Made by a program: the position numbers and the translations under genes
Notes under the pieces: model-generated
What the model was told of the DNA's origin: nothing
The model's database searches: none
Seen by the model: only the letters and a program-made list of their open reading frames with translations
Assembly (NCBI GenBank): GCA_033782935.1
Contig: JAWQEG010000279.1
Coordinates: 2,132,001-2,196,000, forward strand
Reading direction: 5' to 3'
Source of the DNA: Petrolisthes cinctipes
Taxonomy: Eukaryota > Arthropoda > Malacostraca > Decapoda > Porcellanidae
Length of the DNA: 64,000 nucleotides
Part shown: one piece after another, positions 47,791-61,005 of the stretch
Layout: the number at the start of each line of letters is the position of its first letter
Numbering within the stretch: position 1 is the first letter of the stretch

Positions 47791-50700
47791 GATTGCTTCT
47801 GGGAGCCCAAAATATTGAATTTTCGGGTGTTTTGAGCCTGAATTCGAGATATAAACAGCTACAGAAGATACATGCACATATTGACTTTGGGCACCAAAAA
47901 TATCGATTTTCAGCATGTTTTTAGCCTATATTTTGAAAATATTCTAGCACTGAGTAGGCATGTACAGATTGCACCTGAGACCCCAAAATATTGAATTTTC
48001 GGGTGTTTTGAGCCTGAATTTGAGATATAAACGGGTACTGAAAATGCATGCACATATCGACTTTTGTGCACCTAAAAGATCGATTTTCAGTATGTTTTAA
48101 ACATGTATTTTGAAAATACTCTAACACGGAGTAGGCATGTACAGATCGCTTCTGGGACCCCTAAATATCGAATTTTTGGGTGTTTTGGGACTGAATTTGA
48201 GATATCGACTTTTTGGCACCTAAAAGATCGATTTTTAGCATGTTTTTAGCCTATATTTTAAAAATATTCTAGCACTGAGTAGGCATGTACAGATTGCTTC
48301 TGGGACCCCAAAATATTGAATTTTCGGGTGTTTTGAGCCTGAATTTGAGATATAAACGGGTACAGAAGATACATGCACATATTGACTTTGGGCACCAAAA
48401 ATATCGATTTTCAGCATGTTTTGGGCCTGAATTTTGAAAATACTCTTAACACGGAGTAGGCATGTACAGATCGCTTCTGGGACCCCAAAATATCAAATTT
48501 TCGGGTGTTTAGGGCCAGAATTTGAGATATAAACGGGTACAGAAGATGCATGCACATATCGAATTTTGGGCACCTAAAAGATCGATTTTCAGTATGTTTT
48601 TGACCTGTATTTTGAAAATACTCTAACACGGAGTAGGCATGTACAGATACCTTCTGGGACCTCTAAATATCGAATTTTCGGGTGTTTTGGGAATTAATTT
48701 GATATATCGATTTTTTGGCACCTAAAATGTCGATTTTTAGCATGTTTTTAGCCTATATTTTGAAAATATTCTAGCACAGTGTAGGCATGTACAGATTGCT
48801 TCTGGGACCCCAAAATATTGAATTTTCGGGTGTTTTGAGCCTGAATATGAGATATAAACGGGTACAGAAGATACATGCACATATTGACTTTGGGCATCTA
48901 AAATATCGATTTTCAGCATGTTTTGTGCCTGTATTTAGAAAATACTCTAACACTGAGTAGGCATGTACAGATTGCTTCTGGGACCCCAAAATATTGAATT
49001 TTTGGGTGTTTTGAGCCTGAATTTGAGATATAAACGGGTACTGAAGATGCATGCACATATCGACTTTTGTGCACCTAAAAGATCGATTTTCAGTATGTTT
49101 TGAGCATGTATTTTGAAAATACTCTAACACGGAGTAGGCATGTACAGATCGCTTCTGGGACCCCTAAATATCGAATTTTTGGGTGTTTTGGGACTGAATT
49201 TGAGATATCGACTTTTTGGCACCTAAAATGTCGATTTTTAGCATGTTTTTAGCCTATATTTTGAAAATATTCTAGCACTGTGTAGGCATGTACAGATTGC
49301 TTCTGGGACCTTAAAATATTGAATTTTCGGGTGTTTTGAGCTTGAATTTGAGAAATAAACGGGTACAGAAGATACATGCACATATTGACTTTTGGCATCT
49401 AAAATATCGATTTTCAGCATGTTTTGGGCCTGTATTTTGAAAATACTCTAACACTGAGTAGGCATGTACAGATTGCTTCTGGGACCCCAAAATATTGAAT
49501 TTTCGGGTGTTTTGAGCCTGAATTTGAGATATAAACGGGTACTGAAGATGCATGCACATATCGACTTTTGTGCACCTAAAAGATCGATTTTCAGTATTTT
49601 TTGAGCATGTATTTTGAAAATACTCTAACACGGAGTAGGCATGTACAGATCGCTTCTGGGACCCCTAAATATCGATTTTTCGGAAGTTTTGGGACTGAAT
49701 TTGAGATATCGACTTTTTGGCACCTAAAAGATCGATTTTTAGCATGTTTTTAGCCTATATTTTGAAAATATTCTAGCACTGTACAGATTGCTTCTGGGAC
49801 CCCAAAATATTGAATTTTCGGGTGTTTTGAGCCTGAATTCGAGATATAAACGGGTACAGAAGATACATGCACATATTGACTTTGGGCACCAAAAATATCG
49901 ATTTTCAGCATGTTTTGGGCCTGAATTTTGAAAATACTCTAACACGGAGTAGGCATGTACAGATCGCTTCTGGGACCCCAAAATATCGAATTTTCGGGTG
50001 TTTAGGGCCAGAATTTGAGATATAAACGGGTACAGAAGATGCATGCACATATCGACTTTTGTGCACCTAAAAGATCGATTTTCAGTATGTTTTGAGCATG
50101 TATTTTGAAAATACTCTAACACGGAGTAGGCATGTACAGATCGCTTCTGGGACCCCTAAATATCGAATTTTCGGGTGTTTTGGGACTGAATTTGAGATAT
50201 CGACTTTTTTGCACCTAAAAGATCGATTTTTAGCATGTTTTTAGCCTATATTTTGAAAATATTCTAGCACTGAGTAGGCATGTACAGATTGCTTCTGGGA
50301 CCCAAAAATATTGAATTTTCGGGTGTTTTGAGCCTGAATTTGAGATATAAACGGGTACTGAAGATGCATGCACATATCGACTTTTGTGCACCTAAAAGAT
50401 CGATTTTCAGTATGTTTTGAGCATGTATTTTGAAAATACTCTAAGACGGAGTAGGCACGTACAGATCGCTTCTGGGACCCCTAAATATCGAATTTTCGGG
50501 TGTTTTGGGACTGAATTTGAGATATCGACTTTTTGGCACCTAAAAGATCGATTTTTAGCATGTTTTTAGCCTATATTTTGAAAATATTCTAGCACTGAGT
50601 AGGCATGTACAGATTGCTTCTGGGTCCCAAAAATATTGAATTTTCGGGTGTTTTGAGCCTGAATTTGAGATATAAACGGGTACAGAAGATACATGCACAT

Positions 50701-53700
50701 ATTGACTTTGGGCACCAAAAATATCGATTTTCAGCATGTTTTGGGCCTTAATTTTGAAAATACTCTAACACGGAGTAGGCATGTACAGATCGCTTCTGGG
50801 ACCCCAAAATATAGAATTTTCGGGTGTTTAGGGCCAGAATTTGAGATATAAACGGGTACAGAAGATGCATGCACATATCGACTTTTGGGCACCTAAAAGA
50901 TCGATTTTCAGTATGTTTTTGGCCTGTATTTTGAAAATACTCTAACACGGAGTAGGCATTTACAGATACCTTCTGGGACCTCTAAATATCGAATTTTCGG
51001 GTGTTTTGGGACTGAATTTGAGATATTGATTTTTTGGCACCTAAAATGTCGATTTTTAGCATGTTTTTAGCCTATATTTTGAAAATATTCTAGCACTGTG
51101 TAGGCATGTACAGATTGCTTCTGGGACCCCAAAATATTGAATTTTCGGGTGTTTTGAGCCTGAATTTGAGATATAAACGGGTACAGAAGATACATGCACA
51201 TATTGACTTTGGGCATCTAAAATATCGATTTTCAGCATGTTTTGGGCCTGTATTTTGAAAATACTCTAACACTGAGTAGGCATGTACAGATTGCTTCTGG
51301 GACCCCTAAATATCGAATTTTCGGGTGTTTTGGGACTGAATTTGAGATATCGACTTTTTGGCACCTAAAAGATCGATTTTTAGCATGTTTTTAGCCTATA
51401 TTTTGAAAATATTCTAGCACTGTACAGATTGCTTCTGGGAGCCCAAAATATTGAATTTTCGGGTGTTTTAAGCCTGAATTCGAGATATAAACAGCTACAG
51501 AAGATACATGCACATATTGACTTTGGGCACCAAAAATATCGATTTTCAGCATGTTTTTAGCCTATATTTTGAAAATATTCTAGCACTGAGTAGGCATGTA
51601 CAGATTGCTTCTGAGACCCCAAAATATTGAATTTTCGGGTGTTTTGAGCCTGAATTTGAGATATAAACGGGTACTGAAAATGCATGCACATATCGACTTT
51701 TGTGCACCTAAAAGATCGATTTTCAGTATGTTTTAAACATGTATTTTGAAAATACTCTAACACGAAGTAGGCATGTACAGATCGCTTCTGGGACCCCTAA
51801 ATATCGAATTTTTGGGTGTTTTGGGACTGAATTTGAGATATCGACTTTTTGGCACCTAAAAGATCGATTTTTAGCATGTTTTTAGCCTATATTTTAAAAA
51901 TATTCTAGCACTGAGTAGGCATGTACAGATTGCTTCTGGGACCCCAAAATATTGAATTTTCGGGTGTTTTGAGCCTGAATTTGAGATATAAACGGGTACA
52001 GAAGATACATGCACATATTGACTTTGGGCACCAAAAATATCGATTTTCAGCATGTTTTGGGCCTGAATTTTGAAAATACTCTTAACACGGAGTAGGCATG
52101 TACAGATCGCTTCTGGGACCCCAAAATATCAAATTTTCGGGTGTTTAGGGCCAGAATTTGAGATATAAACGGGTACAGAAGATGCATGCACATATCGAAT
52201 TTTGGGCACCTAAAAGATCGATTTTCAGTATGTTTTTGACCTGTATTTTGAAAATACTCTAACACGGAGTAGGCATGTACAGATACCTTCTGGGACCTCT
52301 AAATATCGAATTTTCGGGTGTTTTGGGAATTAATTTGATATATCGATTTTTTGGCACCTAAAATGTCGATTTTTAGCATGTTTTTAGCCTATATTTTGAA
52401 AATATTCTAGCACAGTGTAGGCATGTACAGATTGCTTCTGGGACCCCAAAATATTGAATTTTCGGGTGTTTTGAGCCTGAATATGAGATATAAACGGGTA
52501 CAGAATATACATGCACATATTGACTTTGGGCATCTAAAATATCGATTTTCAGCATGTTTTGTGCCTGTATTTAGAAAATACTCTAACACTGAGTAGGAAT
52601 GTACAGATTGCTTCTGGGACCCCCAAAATATTGAATTTTTGGGTGTTTTGAGCCTGAATTTGAGATATAAACGGGTACTGAAGATGCATGCACATATCGA
52701 CTTTTGTGCACCTAAAAGATCGATTTTCAGTATGTTTTGAGCATGTATTTTGAAAATACTCTAACACGGAGTAGGCATGTACAGATCGCTTCTGGGACCC
52801 CTAAATATCGAATTTTCGGGTGTTTTGGGACTGAATTTGAGATATTGACTTTTTGGCACCTAAAATGTCGATTTTTAGCATGTTTTTAGCCTATATTTTG
52901 AAAATATTCTAGCACTGTGTAGGCATGTACAGATTGCTTCTGGGACCTTAAAATATTGAATTTTCGGGTGTTTTGAGCTTGAATTTGAGATATAAACGGG
53001 TACAGAAGATACATGCACATATTGACTTTTGGCATCTAAAATATCGATTTTCAGCATGTTTTGGGCCTGTATTTTGAAAATACTCTAACACTGAGTAGGC
53101 ATGTACAGATTGCTTCTGGGACCCCAAAATATTGAATTTTCGGGTGTTTTGAGCCTGAATTTGAGATATAAACGGGTACTGAAGATGCATGCACATATCG
53201 ACTTTTGTGCACCTAAAAGATCGATTTTCAGTATTTTTTGAGCATGTATTTTGAAAATACTCTAACACGGAGTAGGCATGTACAGATCGCTTCTGGGACC
53301 CCTAAATATCGATTTTTCGGGTGTTTTGGGACTGAATTTGAGATATCGACTTTTTGGCACCTAAAAGATCGATTTTTAGCATGTTTTTAGCCTATATTTT
53401 GAAAATATTCTAGCACTGTACAGATTGCTTCTGGGACCCCAAAATATTGAATTTTCGGGTGTTTTGAGCCTGAATTCGAGATATAAACAGCTACAGAAGA
53501 TACATGCACATATTGACTTTGGGCACCAAAAATATCGATTTTCAGCATGTTTTGGGCCTGAATTTTGAAAATACTCTAACACGGAGTAGGCATGTACAGA
53601 TCGCTTCTGGGACCCCAAAATATCGAATTTTCGGGTGTTTAGGGCCAGAATTTGAGATATAAACGGGTACAGAAGATGCATGCACATATCGACTTTTGTG

Positions 53701-53860
53701 CACCTAAAAGATCGATTTTCAGTATGTTTTGAGCATGTATTTTGAAAATACTCTAACACGGAGTAGGCATGTACAGATCGCTTCTGGGAACCCTAAATAT
53801 CGAATTTTCGGGTGTTTTGGGACTGAATTTGAGATATCGACTTTTTTGCACCTAAAAGAT
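47790..53860 (+). repeat. Higher-order repeat of about 3636 bp (about 1.7 copies)
   Basis: Landmarks repeat at 3636-3637 bp. GCTTCTGGGAGCCC occurs near 47791 and 51427; CAGTATGTTTTAAACATG near 48090 and 51726; TACTCTTAACACGG near 48442 and 52078; GGGAATTAATTTGATATATCG near 48690 and 52326; TGTATTTAGAAAATAC near 48931 and 52567; and GGGACCTTAAAATATTG near 49305 and 52942. A one-base insertion near 52620 (GACCCCCAAAATATTG) changes the offset from 3636 to 3637. The second copy runs out near 53.86 kb. Confidence 0.85.
50550..52050 (+). repeat. Segment shared with 30.3-32.0 kb across the transposon
   Basis: About 50.55-51.29 kb matches 30.30-31.04 kb at an offset of 20250, sharing GGGTCCCAAAAATATTG, GGGCCTTAATTTTG and CAAAATATAGAATTTTCG. 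From about 51.3 kb the offset is 20073. The difference of 177 bp is one monomer, missing near 51290-51310 in this copy. Both copies then share CTGGGAGCCC. Confidence 0.75.
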
Positions 53861-54860
53861 CGATTTTTAGCATGTTTTTAGCCTATATTTTGAAAATATT
53901 CTAGCACTGAGTAGGCATGTACAGATTGCTTCTGGGACCCCAAAATATTGAATTTTCGGGTGTTTTGAGCCTGAATTTGAGATATAAACGGGTACAGAAG
54001 ATACATGCACATATTGACTTTGGGCACCAAAAATATCGATTTTCAGCATGTTTTGGGACAGAATTTTGAAAATGCTCCAACAAGGAGTAGGCATGTACAG
54101 ATCGCTTCTGGGACCCCAAAATATCGAATTTTCGGGTGTTTAGGGCCAGAATTTGAGATATAAACGGGTACAGAAGATGCATGCACATATCGACTTTTGG
54201 GCACCTAAAAGATCGATTTTCAGTATGTTTTTTGGCCTGTATTTTGAAAATACTCTAACACGGAGTAGGCATGTACAGATACCTTCTGGGACCTCTAAAT
54301 ATCGAATTTTCGGGTGTTTTGGGACTGAATTTGATATATCGATTTTTTGGCACCTAAAATGTCGATTTTTAGCATGTTTTTAGCCTATATTTTGAAAATA
54401 TTCTAGCACTGTGTAGGCATGTACAGATTGCTTCTGGGACCCCAAAATATTGAATTTTCGAGTGTTTTGAGCCTGAATTTGAGATATAAACGGGTACAGA
54501 AGATACATGCACATATTGACTTTGGGCATCTAAAATATCGATTTTCAGCATGTTTGGGCCTGTATTTTGAAAATACTCTAACACTGAGTAGGCATGTACA
54601 GATTGCTTCTGGGACCCCAAAATATTGAATTTTCGGGTGTTTTGAGCCTGAATTTGAGATATAAACGGGTACTGAAGATGCATGCACATATCGACTTTTG
54701 TGCACCTAAAAGATCGATTTTTAGTATGTTTTGAGCATGTATTTTGAAAATACTCTAACACGGAGTAGGCATGTACAGATCGCTTCTGGGACCCCTAATT
54801 ATCGAATTTTCGGGTGTTTTGGAACTGAATTTGAGATATCGACTTTTTGGCACCTAAAAG

Positions 54861-55041
54861 ATCGATTTTTAGCATGTTTTTAGCCTATATTTTGAAAATA
54901 TTCTAGCACTGAGTAGGCATGTACAGATTGCTTCTGGGACCCCAAAATATTGAATTTTCGGGTGTTTTGAGCCTGAATTTGAGATATAAACGGGTACAGA
55001 AGATACTGAATTTTAGATATCGACTTTTTGGCACCTAAAAG
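54861..55041 (+). repeat. Hybrid A/C monomer (trimer collapsed to 181 bp)
   Basis: The unit begins as an ordinary A monomer, runs to ACAGAAGATACTGAA (54996-55010) and continues as the end of a C monomer (TTTTAGATATCGAC). The rest of A, all of B and the start of C are gone, so 181 bp replace 501 bp, a loss of 320 bp. ACTGAA is compatible with both parents at the joint. Confidence 0.8.
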
Positions 55042-58000
55042 ATCGATTTTTAGCATGTTTTTAGCCTATATTTTGAAAATATTCTAGCACTGAGTAGGCA
55101 TGTACAGATTGCTTCTGGGACCCCAAAATATTGAATTTTCTGGTGTTTTGAGCCAGAATTTGAGATATAAACGGGTATAGAAGATGCATGCACATATCGA
55201 TTTTGGGCATCTAAAATATAGATTTTCAGCATGTTTTGGGCCTGTATTTTGAAAATACTCTAACACTGAGTAGGCATGTACAGATTGCTTCTGGGACCCC
55301 AAAATATTGAATTTTCGGGTGTTTTGAGCCTGAATTTGAGATATAAACGGGTACTGAAGATGCATGCACATATCGACTTTTGTGCACCTAAAAGATCGAT
55401 TTTCAGTATGTTTTTAGCATGTATTTTGAAAATACTCTAACACGGAGTAGGCATGTACAGATCGCTTCTGGGACCCCTAAATATCGAAATTTCGGGTGTT
55501 TTGGGACTGAATTTGAGATATCGACTTTTTGGCACTTAAAAGATCGATTTTTAGCATGTTTTTAGCCTATATTTTGAAAATATTCTAGCACTGTACAGAT
55601 TGCTTCTGGGACCCCAAAATATTGAATTTTAGGGTATTTTGAGCCTGAATTTGAGATATAAACGGGTACAGAAGATACATGCACATATTGACTTTGGGCA
55701 TCTAAAATATCGATTTTCAGCATGTTTTGGGCCTGTATTTTGAAAATACTCTAACACTGAGTAGGCATGTACAGATTGCTTCTGGGACCCCAAAATATTG
55801 AATTTTCGGGTGTTTTGAGCCTGAATTTGAGATATAAACAGGTACTGAAAAGATGCATGCACATATCGACTTTTGTGCACCTAAATGATCGATTTTTAGT
55901 ATGTTTTGAGCATGTATTTTGAAAATACTCTAACACGGAGTAGGCATGTACAGATCGCTTCTGGGACCCCTATATATCGAATTTTCGGGTGTTTTGGGAC
56001 TGAATTTGAGATATCGACTTTTTGGCACCTAAAAGATCGATTTTTAGCATGTTTTTAGTCTATATTTTGAAAATATTCTAGAACTGTACAGAATGCTTCT
56101 GGGACCCCAAAATATTGAATTTTCGGGTGTTTTGAGCCTGAATTTGAGATATAAACGGGTACAGAAGATACATGCACATATTGACTTTGTGCATCTATAA
56201 TATCGATTTTCAGCATGTTTTGGGCCTGTATTTTGAAAATACTCTAACACTGAGTAGGCATGTACAGATCGCTTCTGGGACCCGCAAATATCGAATTTTC
56301 GGGTGTTTAGGGCCAGAATTTGAGATATAAACGGGTACAGAAGATGCAAGCACATATCGACTTTTGGGCACCTAAAAGATCGATTTTCAGTATGTTTTTG
56401 GCCTGTATTTTGAAAATACTCTAACACGGAGTAGGCATGTACAGATACCTTCTGGGACCTCTAAATATCGAATTTTCGGGTGTTTTGGGACTGAATTTGA
56501 GATATCGATTTTTTGGCACCTAAAATGTCGATGTTTAGCATGTTTTTAGCCTATATTTTGAAAATATTCTAGCACTGTGTAGACATGTACAGATCGCTTC
56601 TGGGACCCGCAAATATCGAATTTTCGGTTGTTTAGGGCCAGAATTTGAGATATAAACGGGTACAGAAGATGCATGCACATATCGACTTTTGGGCACCTAA
56701 AAGATCGATTTTCAGTATGTTTTTGGCCTGTATTTTGAAAATACTCTAACACGGAGTAGGCATGTACAGATACCTTCTGGGACCTCTAAATATCGAATTT
56801 TCGGGTGTTTTGGGACTGAATTTGAGATATCGATTTTTTGGCTTCTAAAATGTCGATTTTTAGCATTTTTTTAGCCTATATTTTGAAAATATTCTAGCAC
56901 TGTGTAGGCATGTACAGATTGCTTCTGGGACCCCAAAATATTGAATTTTCGGGTGTTTTGAGCCTGAATTTGAGATATAAACGGGTACAGAAGGTACATG
57001 CACATATTGACTTTGGGCATCTAAAATATCGATTTTCAGCATGTTTTGGGCCTGTATTTTGAAAATACTCTAACACTGAGTAGGCATGTACAGATTGCTT
57101 CTGGGACCACTAAATATCGAATTTTCGGGTGTTTTGGGACTGAATTTGAGATATCGACTTTTTGGCACCTAAAAGATCGATTTTTAGCATGTTTTGAGCC
57201 TATATTTTGAAAATATTCTAGCACTGAGTAGGCATGTACAGATTGCTTCTGGGACCCCAAAATATTGAATTTTCGGTGTTTTGAGCCTGAATTTGAGATA
57301 TAAACGGGTACAGAAGATACATGCACAAATTGACTTTGGGCACCAAAAATATCGATTTTCAGCATGTTTTGGGGCTGAATTTTGAAAATACTCTAACACG
57401 GAGTAGGCATGTACAGATCGCTTCTGGGACCCCAAAATATCGAATTTTCGGGTGTTTTGAGCCAGAATTTGAGATATAAACGGGTACAGAAGATGCATGC
57501 ACATATCGACTTTTGGGCACCTAAAAGATCGATTTTCAGTATGTTTTTGGCCTATATTTTGAAAATACTCTAACACTGAGTAGGCATGTACAGATACCTT
57601 CTGGGACCTCTAAATATCGAATTTTCGGGTGTTTTGGGACTGAATTTGAGATATCGATTTTTTGGCACCTAAAATGTCGATTTTTAGCATGTTTTTAGCC
57701 TATATTTTGAAAATATTCTAACACTGTGTAGGCATGTACAGATTGCTTCTGGGACCCCAAAATATTGAATTTTCGGGTGTTTTGAGCCTGAATTTGAGAT
57801 ATAAACGGGTACAGAAGATACATGCACATATTGACTTTGGGCATCTAAAATATCGATTTTCAGCATGTTTTGGGCCTGTATTTTGAAAATACTCTAACAC
57901 TGAGTAGGCATGTACAGATTGCTTCTGGGACCCCAAAATATTGAATTTTTGGGTGTTTTGAGCCTGAATTTGAGATATAAACGGGTACTGAAGATGCATG

Positions 58001-60651
58001 CACATATCGACTTTTGTGCACCTAAAAGATCGATTTTCAGTATGTTTTGAGCATGTATTTTGAAAATACTCTAACACGGAGTAGGCATGTACAGATCGCT
58101 TCTGGGACCCCTAAATATCGAATTTTCGGGTGTTTTGGGACTGAATTTGAGATATCGACTTTTTGGCACCTAAAAGATCGATTTTTAGCATGTTTTTAGC
58201 CTATATTTTGAAAATATTCTGGCACTGTACAGATTGCTTCTGGGACCCCAAAATATTGAATTTTCGGGTGTTTTGAGCCTGAATTTGAGATATAAACGGG
58301 TACAGAAGATACATGCACATATTGACTTTAGGCACCAAAAATATCGATTTTAAGCATGTTTTGGGCCTGAATTTTGAAAATACTCTAACACGGAGTAGGC
58401 ATGTACAGATCGCTTCTGGGACCCCAAAATATCGAATTTTCGGGTGTTTAGGGCCAGAATTTGAGATATAAACGGGTACAGAAGATGCATGCACATATCG
58501 ACTTTTGGGCACCTAAAAGAACGATTTTCAGTATGTTTTTGGCCTGTATTTTGAAAATACTCTAACACGGAGTAGGCATGTACAGATCGCTTCTGAGACC
58601 CCTAAATATCGAAATTTCGGGTGTTTTGGGACTGAATTTGAGATATCGAGTTTTTGGCACCTAAAAGATCGATTTTTAGCATGTTTTTAGCCTATATTTT
58701 GAAAATATTCTAGCACTGAGTAGGCATGTACAGATTGCTTCTGGGACCCCAAAATATTGAATTTTCGGGTGTTTTGAGCCAGAATTTGAGATATAAACGG
58801 GTACAGAAGATGCATGCACATATCGACTTTTGGGCACCTAAAAGATCGATTTTCAGTATGTTTTTGGCCTGTATTTTGAAAATACTCTAACACGGAGTAG
58901 GCATGTACAGATACCTTCTGGGACCTCTAAATATCGAATTTTCGGGTGTTTTGGGACGGAATTTGAGATATCGATTTTTTGGCACCTAAAAGATCGATTT
59001 TTAGCATGTTTATAGCCTATATTTTGAAAATATTCTAGCACTGTGTAGGCATGTACAGATTGCTTCTGGGACCCCAAAATATTGAATTTTCGGGTGTTTT
59101 GAGCCTGAATTTGAGATATAAACGGGTACAGAAGATACATGCACATATTGACTTTGGGCATCTAAAATATCGATTTTCAGCATGTTTTGGGCCTGTATTT
59201 TGAAAATACTCTAACACTGAGTAGGCATGTACAGATTGCTTCTGGGACCCCAAAATATTGAATTTTCGGGTGTTTTGAGCCTGAATTTGAGATATAAACG
59301 GGTACTGAAGATGCATGCACATATCGACTTTTGTGCACCTAAAAGATCGATTTTCAGTATGTTTTGAGCATGTATTTTGAAAATACTCTAACACGGAGTA
59401 GGCATGTACAGATCGCTTCTGGGACCCCTAAATATCGAATTTTCGGGTGTTTTGGGACTGAATTTGAGATATCGACTTTTTGGCACTTAAAAGATCGATT
59501 TTTAGCATGTTTTTAGCCTATATTTTGAAAATATTCTAGCACTGTACAGATTGCTTCTGGGGCCCCAAAATATTGAATTTTCGGGTGTTTTGAGCCTGAA
59601 TTTGAGATATAAACGGGTACAGAAGATATATGCACATATTGACTTTGGGCATCTAAAATATCGATTTTCAGTATGTTTTGCGCCTGTATTTTGAAAATAC
59701 TCTAACACTGAGTAGGCATGTACAGATTGATTCTGGGACCCCAAAATATCGAATTTTCGTGTGTTTAGGGCCAGAATTTGAGATATAAACGGGTACAGAA
59801 GATGCATGCACATATCGACTTTTGGGCACCTAAAAGAACGATTTTCAGTATGTTTTTGGCATGTATTTTGAAAATACTCTAACACGGAGTAGGCATGTAC
59901 AGATACCTTCTGGGACCTCTAAATATCGAATTTTCGGGTGTTTTGGGACTGAATTTGAGATATCGATTTTTTGGCACCTAAAATGTCGATTTTTAGCATG
60001 TTTTTAGCCTATATTTTGAAAATATTCTAGCACTGTGTAGGCATGTACAGATTACTTCTGGGACCCCAAAATATTGAATTTTCGGGTGTTTTGAGCCTGA
60101 ATTTGAGATATAAACGGGTACAGAAGATACATGCACATATTGACTTTGGGCATCTAAAATATCGATTTTCAGCATGTTTTGGGCCTGTATTTTGAAAATA
60201 CTCTAAAACTGAGTAGGCATGTACAGATTGCTTCTGGGACCCCAAAATATTGAATTTTCGGATGTTTTGAGCCTGAATTTGAGATATAAACGGGTACTGA
60301 AGATGCATGCACATATCGACTTTTGTGCACCTAAAAGATCGATTTTCAGTATGTTTTGAGCATGTATTTTGAAAATACTCTAACACGGAGTAGGCATGTA
60401 CAGATCGCTTCTGGGACCCCTAAATATCGAATTTTCGGGTGTTTTGAGACTGAATTTGAGATATTGACTTTTTGGCACCTAAAAGATCGATTTTTAGCAT
60501 GTTTTTAGCCTATATTTTGAAAATATTTTAGCACTGTACAGATTGCTTCTGGGACCCCAAAATATTGAATTTTCGGGTGTTTTGAGCCTGAATTCGAGAT
60601 ATAAACGGGTACAGAAGATACATGCACATATTGACTTTGGGCACCAAAAAT

Positions 60652-61005
60652 ATCGATTTTCAGCATATTTTGGGCCTGAATTTTGAAAATACTTTAACAC
60701 GGAGTAGGCATGTACAGATCGCTTCTGGGACCCCAAAATATCGAATTTTCGGGTGTTTAGGGCCAGAATTTGAGATATAAACGGGTACTGAAGATGAATG
60801 CACATATCGACTTTTGTGCACCTAAGAGATCGATTTTCAGTATGTTTTGAGCATGCATTTTGAAAATACTTTAACACGGAGTAGGCATGTACAGATCGCT
60901 TCTGGGACCCCAAAATATCGAATTTTCGGGTGTTTAGGGCCAGAATTTGAGATATAAACGGGTACAGAAGATGCATGCACATATCGACTTTTGGGCACCT
61001 AAAAG
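60652..61005 (+). repeat. Two B monomers in direct tandem (A-B-B-C tetramer)
   Basis: ATCGATTTTCAG starts at 60652, 60829 and 61006, two steps of exactly 177 bp, both class B, preceded by A and followed by C. The extra B keeps a minus-strand frame open for 186 codons (60494-61054), the longest satellite frame in the window. Comparable tandem B copies occur at 1-354 and in the 2504-bp repeats near 7.5 and 10.0 kb. Confidence 0.8.
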
